Shown piece by piece: positions 47,266 to 58,848 of a DNA stretch of 64,000 nucleotides. The translations under genes and the position numbers were made by a program. The notes under the pieces were generated by a model. It had not been told where the DNA came from and did not search any database. It was given only the letters and a program-made list of their open reading frames with translations. Position 1 is the first letter of the stretch, and each line of letters starts with the position of its first letter. This DNA is from Macrotrachela quadricornifera (taxonomy: Eukaryota; Rotifera; Eurotatoria; Philodinida; Philodinidae), in the NCBI GenBank assembly GCA_022393335.1, contig JAJEKB010020660.1, positions 294,648-358,647 of the forward strand. The letters are read 5' to 3'.

Positions 47266-49365
47266 ATGGGTATTCGAGGTTTGCAAACGTTTATTGAACA
47301 AACGTTCAATCAATTCCAGAAAATTAAGCTTCATAATTGTAATGTTATACTTGATGGTGATTCCATTTTTCATCAGATGTATAAAGCATGTGAATTAGCA
47401 TGTGTATTTGGTGGTGAATACGATCAATATTACCAACATTGTATACAGCTATTTGAATCTTTTCGAAAGTGTGAAATCAAGTAAGTAGTACAACATTCTT
47501 GAGTTTTGTTTCATAATTTCTTTTTAAAGTGCACTGGTTGTTTTTGATGGAGCACAACTTGATAGTCGCAAACAGGCAACTAACATGAAGTGAGCCGAAC
47601 AAAGTATTCCGAAATCAATAGGTAGTGATTCGGATTCTTTCATAAATCCAATCTTACTTCGTCAAACATTCGTCAGTGTGCTTAATGTAATGGAAATTCC
47701 GTATGTAGTAGCACTCGGTGAAGGTGATGATGAATGTGTTTCATTAGCAAATCATTTTAATTGTTACCTAATGGCTACTGATAGTGATTATTTTTGTTAC
47801 AACCTACATTGTGGATATATACCCTTTGAATCTGTTGACATTAATCCAAAACAAAGAAATGGAGTTTTTTATTTAAATGCACAATTATATCATATTGATT
47901 CATTACTCGAAAAATTCGAAGGTTTACAACCGAATACTTTAGCATTAGCTTGTTGTCTTTGTGGTAATGATTATATCGATAGAGATCTAACAATAAAAAT
48001 TATTAGATATATGAATGATAAGGTGACAAGGTCAAAAAAATTCCATAATGGTGAATCTCCTCAAACACACAATCTTCGGAATGCTATGGAATGGATGCGA
48101 AATATGAACAACGTAGATGTAGCGCTTGACCATTTATTGACAGAAGTTCATTTGGATTCAAATAAGGAATTAAAAACACGAATTGAAGAAGCAGTATTAT
48201 CTTATTTGGAACCATCTGATACATTAATATATCGATTTACTTCATCGAATACTGCTAACTTAAATCTTCTAAAAAATCCTGTTTTTGTTCAACTTGCTCA
48301 ATCGCGTCTTAATAAACTTGATATGGTAATAAAATAATTGTTCTTGCATAAAATAAAATTTATTCATTTTAGAATGATAATCAATTAAAAAATTGCATCG
48401 ATGAAATCTCACAGAATGTCAAAAGTAAATGTAATCATTCATTACCTTTATTTCTTGCCGATGCTGTAACTGATCTTCGCTTGTCACCATCATTCATCGA
48501 AATTTTTATTCGTCGTCAATTAATTTGTAAAGCTTTCATCGAAGTTAAAGATAGACCATCAATCTTTACCTACGCTATTCCTATTGTATTGCCATGTTTT
48601 GCTATTTTATTCAAATGGGATCAAGAAGAAAATGATTCATCTATCATTATTCATCATCGTAAAGGAGATGAATTAAAAGAAGATGAGTACACTATAAATA
48701 ATCATGACATCAATATTCCTGAACTCGAACATATTTGCTCAATAATGCCAATTAATGAACGTCAGGATTTTGTAAGAAAATATTTGAAAATACCGGATAA
48801 ATTCTTGCAACGCTTACAACATATTACTGCGGATTTTCATTTGTGGTTAATGATAATCTATTATTGGTATACTGAATGCGAAATTACACCCGTATATCTG
48901 TATGCAGTATTTACTTGTCTCATTAGATGTATATCTTTACAGAATAATCATGGTTCAGAATCAATGAAAAAACAGCTTGATGGTTTATTAACTATGTTTA
49001 ACATTCACAACGATCGTCAATCAATTGATTTATCCATGTATGATGACATCTTTGAAAAATTCGAAGAATTAGCTCAGAAGGATTCGACGAAAACAAATTT
49101 TAATAGACGAACAACTTATGAATTGAACTGTCTTCAAGCAATCTATTTGTATGCTTTGCGACTGAACGATTTTTTCAATAGGCCTTTCAGTTCTCCAATT
49201 TATCCGGAATATTTTATTTCTGGATCATTATTCTATGGTTTTGTGAAACATTGCCAAACTAAAAAATACATACAAAATATGACTAATTCTATAGATACTC
49301 TTTTTGGAAATCAAAGTTTTCTTGTCAAACTTCTACATAATCTATTCGATCTCATTACATTGTAA
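47266..49365 (+). pseudogene. Asteroid/XPG-like nuclease gene, 3 exons, one in-frame TGA
   Basis: Exons 47266-47480, 47530-48325 and 48373-49365 join across 49- and 47-nt introns with matching phases, giving 667 codons from ATG (MGIRGLQTFIEQ). Motifs of the XPG/FEN1 superfamily as used in Asteroid proteins are all present: NVILDGDSIFHQ, ALVVFDGAQLDSRKQ, VALGEGDDECVSLA, MATDSDYFCY and CGNDYI, carrying the acidic metal-binding residues. The rest is the poorly conserved Asteroid C-terminal helical part. A TGA at 47591-47593 (codon 93, after TNMK) interrupts the frame and no canonical splice removes it. Everything else is intact, so either the nonsense change is recent, the base is an assembly error, or the codon is read through. 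Human ASTE1 is a structure-specific nuclease acting on 3' overhangs; whether this copy acts so is unknown. Confidence 0.82.
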
Positions 49366-50392
49366 TCTATTGAGGAAGGCCATATTAATTAAATAAATTA
49401 ATAATTTCTAATTCTTCTTCCTGAGCTATTGATACTTATGTCAATTAATTCTTAATGTTTTGTAATAATGAATATATTTAGATTTATAAATTAATTTTAT
49501 ATAAATAAATAATTTGAATTAATTGAAATAAATTGGTTGTTGACATTTCGGTGCAGAGTTGCTCTTCATCAGAACTTGTTCTTGACGATATAATCCAAAT
49601 ATTTTATATAGGTAATTCTTTGTTCTCATTCTTTTTGATAGTGGTGCGGATGACAAGACGATGACACTAGTAGGGAACGACACCTATGTTTTCTCATCCA
49701 TATCACTATCAAAAAGAATAACCTGTATAAAAGCTTTCAGCGCAATCCCTACGGGATCAAAACTATGAAACTTGTTATACTGTGAATACATGGAATCATT
49801 ACCATGCATCGTTTTTTGGAAGTACGATATACTTCTACAGTCAGTATGAATTGCAAATAAAGGATAGACATTAAAAACTTTATTGTATCTGTTAAATAGC
49901 ATAGAACATATACAAGATAGTAATAAAAGCAATAATTTAAAAAGAAGTGAGTTTGAAGGTAATCTCTAAATTAGACACGTTACATTATGTGGATGCTGAT
50001 CGTGTTACATATGAGACATGCTTTAATTATCATTTTTACAATGTTTCGACTCTAATAGCAAGTTTACTGCAGAGTACCTAAAAACCTTGCCCTTTCCTAT
50101 AATAAATTTAATATACATAGAGAGAGACAGAAAGAGACATCTTCTATGTTATATTTTAAATGTGCGAAGATTTTTTTCTGATATGATACGATGAATAGAA
50201 TTCAGTCGAATTTGTACCTTTTTATCAAAGTATTCAGTAAATAAGTATTTGGATAGTTCTTTTGCCTGTTGGTCGCAGTCTGTGACGCTTCATTGCTAAG
50301 GATGTTTGTCACGTCTGTGGTCGGGGGGGGGGGGGGGTCGAAATTTCCACCCCTAAACATTTCAGCACTCTCTTTTAGATCGTGTTTCACAA
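49366..50392. other. Intergenic with short inverted repeat
   Basis: No recognised gene. ATTCTTTTTGATAGTG (49628) recurs inverted at about 49704-49722. The stretch TTGACATTTCGGTGCAGAGTTGCTCTTCATCAGAAC at 49541-49576 has the style of retroelement ends that contain CTTCATCAG, but no element could be drawn. An 82-codon frame at 49684-49932 (-) overlaps the hairpin. A run of 16 G lies near 50323-50338. Confidence 0.35.
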
Positions 50393-51889
50393 AAACAGTT
50401 CATATTTTGAAGTTTTAGTTATTAAAAATTGATTATGATGAAAAATAAACATGATATTCAGAATTAGCGTATCAAAATCTACGATAAACGTTATTTTTTA
50501 GTATAAAATATTTCCATCAAAATTTTTCTCTTACACTTCCTCAAGCTTTTTACTTGTTAATTTTTACCTGTATCTCCTGCGGAAACAAATTTTGAGGGAA
50601 AATATTTCATGAGAAAAATAAAAACTTTTGATGTATTTTCACATGTTAACTCTCAATATAATATTTATTTTTTATAAAACATAACTGTTGACAACCAATA
50701 TCTTGAAAAATTAGCTGTTTTCGCATATGTTTGACTTCATAAACTCTATCTTTTCAAAAGTTTGAATGTTACTAATAAATATTGACATATTTTTATAAAT
50801 CTATATTTGTAATGAAAATTTCACTTTTTTATTTAAGAATTTTTCTAAAGTTATAGATTAAACGAATCCCATGTTATTTGTCGAAAGACATTTAGCTGAC
50901 ACAGCATTTCGTCGACTTGTTTTTTCGCTGATAGAAAACTATATTGATGTGTTAGTATCCTATAACTAAGAACGTACCGAGTTCGACTTTCTCAGTTTCG
51001 ATTTCAGCTTCGCTGATTTGCGTTAGTGATGTCAGTCCTATGATAGCTTGAGGTCTGTGTCGATTTCATAATAACATCTTGTGATTTTCTTGCAGTAAGT
51101 CGCATTCCTTTATTCGCTTTTATTTATCCATTAAACTAGACTTTTGGTGACATTTTTCGCAAAGCAGCTTTCTTCATAGTATTACTAACCTTCATATATT
51201 CTGAGATCCTATGATGGCTGCTTTCGCCTCCCCAGCGCTAACATTTTCTGAGAGTGTGACGAAAACCAACATTGAACCTAAATGAGCCGACGCTCTCGGT
51301 TTTACATCAATTGCGGTATATTCCTATCTTTAATAAATTGATTATTTAATATTTACGTTATAACTTAGGTGTTATATAAAGATGAAAACATTATGCTCTA
51401 TTCAACTTATTTTTTGATATACTACTATTGATGAAATGCATGTCGACGAAATGCTCTGTCGACCGAAATTTTTCGACAATCTCACTGTCGACAAAGTGCG
51501 TTTCGACCAACAATATACTTACCGATTAAACAATACCCATCATGCATTAAAAAATAAGTATTAAAAAATGAGGATTTTTTATAATAAGCAGTCGTCATCA
51601 GTATGGTCATTAAATAAGATGATTTTTATTTTATTTTATAGAGAACCTTTTGTTGTATATGTATATAGTAAAACTTTGATTATTATTCATACAACTATAG
51701 TTAAGATATTGATCTTGAAATAGTAAGGATTTAAATATCTATTGATAATGATGATTCTGCTAAAATATTGATCTTTTTTGCTACGAATGAAAAAGTTCAC
51801 AGAATGATGTTATGTTCTTGTGTCTTCATATTAATTCCGACAAAAAAAACAATTAAAAGAAAAGAAATTGAACGGAAGAGGATGGGTGA
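50393..51889. mobile_element. Repeat element copy B (second copy of the 30-kb repeat)
   Basis: Colinear with copy A (29913-30985), including the shared words ATTTTGAAGTTTTAGTTATTAAAAAT, TATCAAAATCTAC and GAGAACCTTT.GTTG. It lacks the ~290-nt CATTACAG block of copy A but has its own insertion of ~650 nt (50876-51530). Non-coding. Confidence 0.7.
50876..51530. mobile_element. ~650-bp insertion in copy B, possible 8-bp duplication
   Basis: Relative to copy A, this block interrupts the copy B sequence within GATTAAAC, which is present on both sides (about 50868-50875 and 51523-51530). The ends are rich in TGTCGAA/GTCGAC words in opposite orientation (TTTGTCGAAAGACATT; GTCGACAAAGTGCGTTTCGAC). An 8-bp duplication would suit a hAT-type element. 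No coding frame. Confidence 0.5.
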
Positions 51890-54140
51890 ATGGAACGAAA
51901 ACAAGTGATAGTTCGTTTCCAGATGCACTCACATAAATTGAATAAATATGTACCATTAGGATGTAAATTTAGTAAGATTATTTTGCATGAATGACGATAA
52001 CAAGTAGCGCGGATTGAGACGATTTAATGAATCTCTTAACTGCACAAAGTAGAAATATATCTCTGTTACACCTGCATAAACATACAATGTGGCCTACCAC
52101 GCTCATCAAGATACTCTGGTGGTCTACCGCGCTCAATGAAATACTATGGTGGCTCATCGCGTCCATCAAAAAAATAGTAATAGCCCATCGCACTCATCAA
52201 GAAAAAGTTATGGTCCATCATGATGCTATCGATTTCTCGACCTCAAAAATCTTCGTGTTCGGTTATTCAGTTTTTAATCTTTTTTCACCTTTGCTTTTGC
52301 GGACAAACAGGCAAACATATAAACATACCATCAATTTCGAGATTTAGATCATGACTTACAGTCAAAGGTATAACTGAATGAAATAGAAAAGAAAGAATAT
52401 ATGTGATTTGTCTTTGTTTTTAACCAATTAATATTATTATAGATGATTCCTTATTTGAGGCAAAACATATCGAAGAAATGATACATTGAAGAATAAGAAA
52501 GAACTAAAATCAATGTTGAAATTTTTGATTGTCTTTTATATTAATAAATAACTGATTGAAAATATATGTTTTCCAAGACTTTCGCGTTCTTTCTTCTTTT
52601 TTTTACATAGCACAAAATTTTTCCATAAAATAAAAAGAAATTACAAATATTATCTATTGATTCCATTTGATTTCAATAAGAAAAACTAGAAAGATATATG
52701 ACACTTAATAATGAATATGATATTAATTTATTTGATGATCATATTTATCCAAAAAATAATAATAAACGATTAATGGAAAAATAATTCGAAGCTATTTTTC
52801 AGTAAAGAAAATGTTTGTTCTACATTAAACTGTTATAATGTTTAAGGTAAATAGGTCGCCCACCTGCCATCTCATGGAGGTGCTTTCCCTCTTTCTTTCT
52901 GTCATATAGATCCTTCTCAGATCTCTTCCTTTCTTTCTGCTGCTATATTCTGATGCATAATTTCTTTCTCTTCTCTTGATGTATTATTATGAAGTTTTTA
53001 TTTGATTGTTTCGAGCCAAACATAACAGATCGATTGAAAAACCATTTTTCGATTGAAAAAAAATTCGGTCCTCAAAGGGTTAAAAGAGAAGAAAACTTCA
53101 GTTGATTGTTGATCATCTCAATTTATATGATGATTTCTTCAATCAATGTGAAAAATATTTCACTTCAATTAATATTCAATTCGTTTTTTTTATAAAATTA
53201 TGATGAAGCATACAAGATATGTCCAGTTGATTAGTTATTCAACAAACAGATAGAAGATGCATTATTCTCAAATATATATGAATTTAAATAATCAGTAGAA
53301 TAGATAATATTAATAAATAAGAAAAAAAATATTATCAAAATCAGTTTATCAAATGAGTGAATGAATAATTAATTATAATGCTAAACTATTCGTAAACTAT
53401 CTAATAGGATGATTAATTAAATAAAAAATTTTATATAATAAATTTTCATGTTATTAAATGAAAAAGAATAACAATCATTAAATCATAAAATAAATATAGA
53501 AACTAAATATGTCTTACAATATGCTTTATTTTCTTTCTTTGTTTTTCATTTAGATATTCTCATATTTATCATCAATCTTTTATTTTTTTCTGGATTTTTA
53601 TACTATTCTTTATATCTAGATTTTTTTTACTGATAAAATTTATATAATTAATTTGTCAAATTTCTTTTACTTACTCATATAAATTGTATAATTTTACTAA
53701 TAGTCTAAATAATAAATTCATCAGTTTCTTCTAATTTACTAATCTTCGAATTACTCATCAATCGATCTTTAAACTTATCATTTATATATTATTTTATCGA
53801 TAAGATTTTTAAATGCCATTTCAAAATCGAATGATACGAAAAAATTTTTTTTTACTTTATTTTATTTTTTTCTGTATTTTTAATTATATATATGATAATA
53901 AAAATAAAACTTTATTTTCTATCAGTATTAGATTGCACATATATATTGTTTTTGTTTTTTCATTGAATAAACCCAGCTCCATTTGTATCTAAAAAATAAG
54001 AACATTATTAATTATCATTTAAGTTATTTCAACAAACCATTCACAATAATCACTTTTAATGTGTTGTTTTTTTTGTCGGGGTCGAGGTTTAGCTTTTCCG
54101 ATGAGTATATGACATTATCATTAAGTTTATTTTCAATACC
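51890..54140. other. Gene-less AT-rich stretch with short tandem repeat
   Basis: At 52089-52220 about four ~37-bp units read [GC]TGGTGGTCTACCGCGCTCA...AAGAAAT with decay. A polypyrimidine stretch lies at 52870-52980. From 53150 to 53960 the sequence is over 80% AT. No gene supported. Confidence 0.4.
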
Positions 54141-54146
54141 AACACA

Positions 54147-54535
54147 TACCCAGGTTGAAACAGCCGGTCATAAACGATCGTGCGCAGAGAAATATGACCG
54201 TATACCACCGTATTTTTCCGTATTACCTGTCTCAATATTACGATCGTATCGTGAACGTATACAGACTCCATATTCGTCGATCTGAGTATGTTTCCTGGCA
54301 TATTAACAACAATTGATTTTGAAAGATAATTAATATCTGGTATCAGCCATATATTTGATACTGTACCAGGTATAGGACATAAACTTTTATTCGTAGATCC
54401 CCAGGTCGAGCGTTACGAGCTTTGCGTACGGTCATTTACTGCCGTATACCATCGTACACGGTGATATACAATCGTAAACCGCAGTTGCATAGCTTCGTAT
54501 ACGGAAGCTGTGCACGACCTTCGTATATCTCCGTT
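54147..54535. repeat. CGTA/TACGG-rich MITE remnant(s)
   Basis: Begins ACCCAGGTTGAAA (54148) and contains repeated CCGTATACCACCGTAT-type words, like the ends of the MITE at 42540-44095, which begins CCCAGGTCTAT. A second CCCAGGTCGAGCG start occurs at 54400. Probably two truncated relatives of that MITE family; boundaries uncertain. Confidence 0.4.
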
Positions 54536-55556
54536 TTTTTATGTAAACAATCGTTTATGAGTTAGTATATTTCTATACGTATTCTACCATTATTACATTT
54601 TTTAAACTCATTTCCCCCCGAAATTGAACAATTTTCTGCTTGATATTCATTTTTCCACTGGAGATGGTTTGTAAGTGTCACACGTTACAACATATTTCTG
54701 TATGTACTGAATCATTATTAGATTTTTCTAACTCAATTTTCAGCTAAAATTGATCATTTTTCTGCCGGAGATGATTTATAAGTGTGAAACAAGGTAACAC
54801 ATTTCTATATGCACTTTATCATTATTACATTTTTCTAATCCATCTTGTGCTGAAAACTTTATTTTTATCTTATCTTATTTTGAATTGTTTTAGAATCGAT
54901 TTAGTTATATCAGACTTTACGTTTGAGCTTGTTATATAGAAAGGAGCATTTTTGATCTGGAGTCTATTTTTCCGCTTAGAATCATCATTTTTGTCATCGA
55001 TCAGAAAATTGTCCAAGCCTCATTGCTTCTCTAATATGTATTTCGAATAGTTATTTATAAATTAATATTGAAAAGGAGATGAAGAAAGTACATGTTTTCT
55101 CGATATTTGTCACTGGTATAGATTAAATTTAGAAATAGTTCTAAATTAACAATTTATAGATCACTCAGTTCTCTATAAAACTAAATATTACAATAGGCTT
55201 TAACTCAAATAAATAAAAGATTATAGACGTTTTTCTAAGAATTGATTAGTATATAGAATAAAATTCTCTTCAAAATTCAATTTTGAAAAATCTTATATTT
55301 ACAATACAACAGACTTCATATCTTTGTTTCGGGATAGAAAAATAAAGTAAGCAGCATAGTTTATAGAATAAACTTCTCGCTACAAAAATAACGGGTATAA
55401 ATATCTTTCATGTTTATCATGGTTAAAATTTGCATCTATTTTTGAATTACAAGCAGATTATTCCAGTTTTTCTTTCGGTTAAGATAGGTCATGTGTGACA
55501 AAGACAAAAGCAATGTCATGTTTTCTCGTAGTATTCGATAAAAATAAAATAAATTA
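54536..55556. other. Intergenic
   Basis: AT-rich with diverged duplicated phrases (TTTTCTGC..GA.ATGATTT/TTTGTAAGTGT.ACA, TATTACATTTTTCTAA) at 54540-54840. No gene supported. Confidence 0.4.
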
Positions 55557-57345
55557 TCATTTCTTTCTTTTGCTAAGTTTCCAGAATTTCACTTCCGAAT
55601 CTTGTAATGTTCCAGAAATGAGTTCGTTTCCCCGAACTGTAAAATCAGCGTCCGGATCCCAAACATTTTCGACAATATACGTCGCTTCTGCATCAAGACC
55701 GATGTCATTGAAAGTAAAATTGTAAGACCACCAGCCCTGTGTGGGGATAGGATCAAATAAGTTGTTATTGCCAGAATTTCCATAATTTGCAACCAAGACT
55801 ACAGCGATATCCGAATCATCCGACGGACCGGCAATCCACACCTGTCCCTGTCGACCATGAGTTGGATTGTTGTTGCCCTGTGTAGGTCGCATAGGATATT
55901 TGACTGTAAAATTATTGGCAATTTCCAGTGCTCGTTTATTAGTAAGAAGTGCCAGACCATATTCATCTAACTCGGTCATATTGGAACCAATGATGAGATT
56001 TGCACCAGCACCAATCCAGTGACTCATAATAGTTTGCCGTTGAACGTCAGTGATACCGCTCAGAGAAGCATTATTACCGACAAAAAGGTTATCCATATCT
56101 GGATAGATGGTCAAAATAGTAGTGTTCCTATCACTGACTTGTACGATATATTCACGATACTGTTCGATGGCGCGTTGCACAGTAGACCATTGCGTCTGTA
56201 CACCTGGACCACCATTCAAATCTTGATCTGTACGCATAGTATCAGCACTATTGAAAGGAGGATTAAACAACATGGTGAGATGCGTAAATGATTGGTTGAA
56301 GGAACTTACTTAGTGCTCCAAATAGCATAGTATGTTTCGTTACGAGAGAGCTTCCATGATATGTCAAGTCGTATTTGGCGTTTCTGTTGTGCAATGGCAT
56401 TATGGTAGCACACTACAATGCCACTATTGTCCTCAAGAAGGTTGACACCATTGTCGGGACTTCCAGGAGTGACATAGTCGAGTTTGACCATATCAACACC
56501 CCTAAAATTTGGGAGAGAAATATTCTCGATTAGATCATTCTATCTATTTATAGATATGTCTATTATGTTCAGTAAAGTCCTTGAAATATATTCAACATAT
56601 ACACTTTTGTTATTCTTTATCTTGAGTAATTTATGTAATAGACAACTCGGTTTCAGGCTAGAATTTAAACTTCTTTCTATCACTCTGCTTAGAGTATTGC
56701 TTTGAGGAAATCACGTATTTGCAACTTTTGGAGGTTTAAAATAAAAACACGAAGATTAGCTATAAATAACGAAAAAATCATATCAAAACCGATGAATATA
56801 TCATCGAACTATGAATATGTTTACCATTCGGCAAATTGATCAATTACCGAGTTACACCATATCTGGGATCCTGGATGACTGTAGTTGAGATCAATCCTTG
56901 CCAATCCATTATTATGTCCACTGCCAATCTCGAAGAGACTGTAATTAGTGCCTAGAACAGTCTTATTTGCATCATTTGCAAAATAACCGGGCACCACATA
57001 TACGCCCAGCTTCAAACCTTTGGTGTGGAGATGATCTGCTAGTTGAGGGATATTGAAGATCGAATTGTCATAGATTATTCGTCCATAATCATCCCCCTCA
57101 GCACCAACAGACCAACCAGAGTCCAAGGAACATAGATCGTAGCCATAACCACCAAGTACATTAACCAGCTGATCGCATTGCTCTATGACATTTTCCTGAT
57201 TGAATTTCATACCCAGACTCTGCATCACAAAACTGTTCCAACCTCTTGGAGCAGAAGAAAAACCACCAGGTGTTGTTCCATATTGAAGCACAGTCGCAGT
57301 GGTTTTGACCGAGAGAAGTATGCAGATAATAATAAAATAAGGCAT
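55557..57345 (-). CDS. GH27 alpha-galactosidase-like secreted glycosidase, 3 exons
   Basis: Minus-strand exons 57345-56825, 56501-56310 and 56247-55557 join across introns of 323 and 62 nt (GT...AG, phases agree) into 467 residues ending TGA. A signal peptide (MPYFIIICILLSVKTTATV) opens the protein. RGWNSF near the start, YDLCSLDSGW, GLKLGVYVVPG and VDMVKLDYVTPGSPDNG follow; the D of KLDY is the expected GH27 nucleophile. The region WIGAGANLIIGSNMTELDEYG matches the later barrel strands, and a C-terminal beta-domain (IAVVLVANYG..., VWDPD) ends it. By family it removes terminal alpha-galactose (or a related sugar) from glycans outside the cell or in the lysosome. The TPGSPDNG form is one I associate with fungal GH27-like enzymes rather than animal GLA/NAGA, so transfer from fungi is a fair inference. 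The frame is intact. Confidence 0.85.
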
Positions 57346-58848
57346 GAACTAAAGAGAATATACAGATTGAGAAAAGGAAAAATTATATATTAAAGAAAAA
57401 AGAAGTGCATTTCAATTATTAAAAAGGTGAGATTATCAAAGAAAATCGATTATGATTTCTTTTCTGGTGATACATAAATTTATAGAATCGGACTTCTCTC
57501 GAAAAACATAGTCAAAAAGTAACTCGATTGGTATTTAAGACTCGAAAGGCTATTATTTAAATCCTGATAGCTTCAACGAGAAAAAACTCGTTTTTTTTTC
57601 TTTATGCAATGATTCCATATGTTTGATTTCTTAAAGATATCACATTTTCTTTTCATTTGTCTCATCTGTTATGGTACAGGTGAAAAAGATTCCCAGTAAC
57701 TCTATGTGGAGCTTCAACCTTATTTTACTATTTTTCTTTCGAAAAGTGAAGAGCAAAATTATATTTTCTTTTGTCACTTATTTGGTTTTCTGATTGCAGA
57801 AGATAATTTTACTAGAATTTGTTTTAAAAAGTGTATGCTAAAAACTTACAATCACATAGTGCACTGGATTTTTATATGACTAATTAACTTAACGGATACA
57901 TCGAAAGTTTCGAAATAAAATATTTGATTGTTCTTCATCTGTTTGTATTCATTTCGAAAGAGTTAGAATTAATACTTTTCTTAACAACATCTTTATTTGA
58001 CTAAACGATACAGGATCATCATTCGGAACATATTTGTCTGATCCAACGATTCATATGCCTGACGAAGCATCTATTTTCTATTTTTGAAATCTGTTATTGT
58101 ATTTCTTATTCATTTTGACCAGTAGCAACAATTGTCAACTTCATTTTGAATGATCATTTCGACACATGAAATCCATCCAAATTTAACATGTAAAATTTTT
58201 TTTGTTTATCCACTACTACATCAAAACATGACCAATATTCATCACCTAGTTTGAGTCCGATGAAAACTTGTTGCTGCTTGGATTTTAACTATTTTCTACT
58301 CATTGAATAGTTGGGGGAAAAGAACCAGGAAGCCAAAAAAAACGGTATAGACGATCTACTTTTGAAGTAATTTCGTAGGGACATGTTAGAATAAACTAAA
58401 AATGGGATTTAGAGGTCTTCGGTGATACTCTTTCGTTTGCAACCATAAAATATTGTCATGGACTGTCTGTTAAATATAAGTAAAAAAGACTTATACTCGT
58501 CCTATCTCTGTAAACTATGATTGAGGATATCTAAAAAAAGCTCCAAGCTATGTAATGAGCCGGAATACATTCTGTTTATTAAATGCAGTTATAAAGTTCT
58601 CTCAGTCGGTGGCTGTATGTATCTTTGTTGTATTTTTCATTAATTGCTGTTTAGAAAGTGTAAGTTGAAACATGTACTTCTAGAGAATAAAAAAAACCTT
58701 GACTGACTGCCAAGACACACGTTCTCTCTCTATCACCTTTATTCTGTTGTCTTTTATTTATCTAGTTTAAAATAGAAAATGATAATGTGCATTTTCTGCA
58801 CGACACTACTTTATTACTTATCACATTCTTTAGCTGAAAGGTGAAGTT
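57346..58848. promoter_or_regulatory. Divergent intergenic region between GH27 and sulfatase genes
   Basis: The two genes are transcribed away from each other, so this 1.5-kb region must hold both promoters. AT-rich, with no repeat or gene recognised and no specific element that can be named. Confidence 0.3.

Noticed and set aside
49541..49576. Penelope-like or LTR end with CTTCATCAG
   Set aside because: Only a short resemblance; no second copy, ribozyme fold or reverse transcriptase was found nearby.
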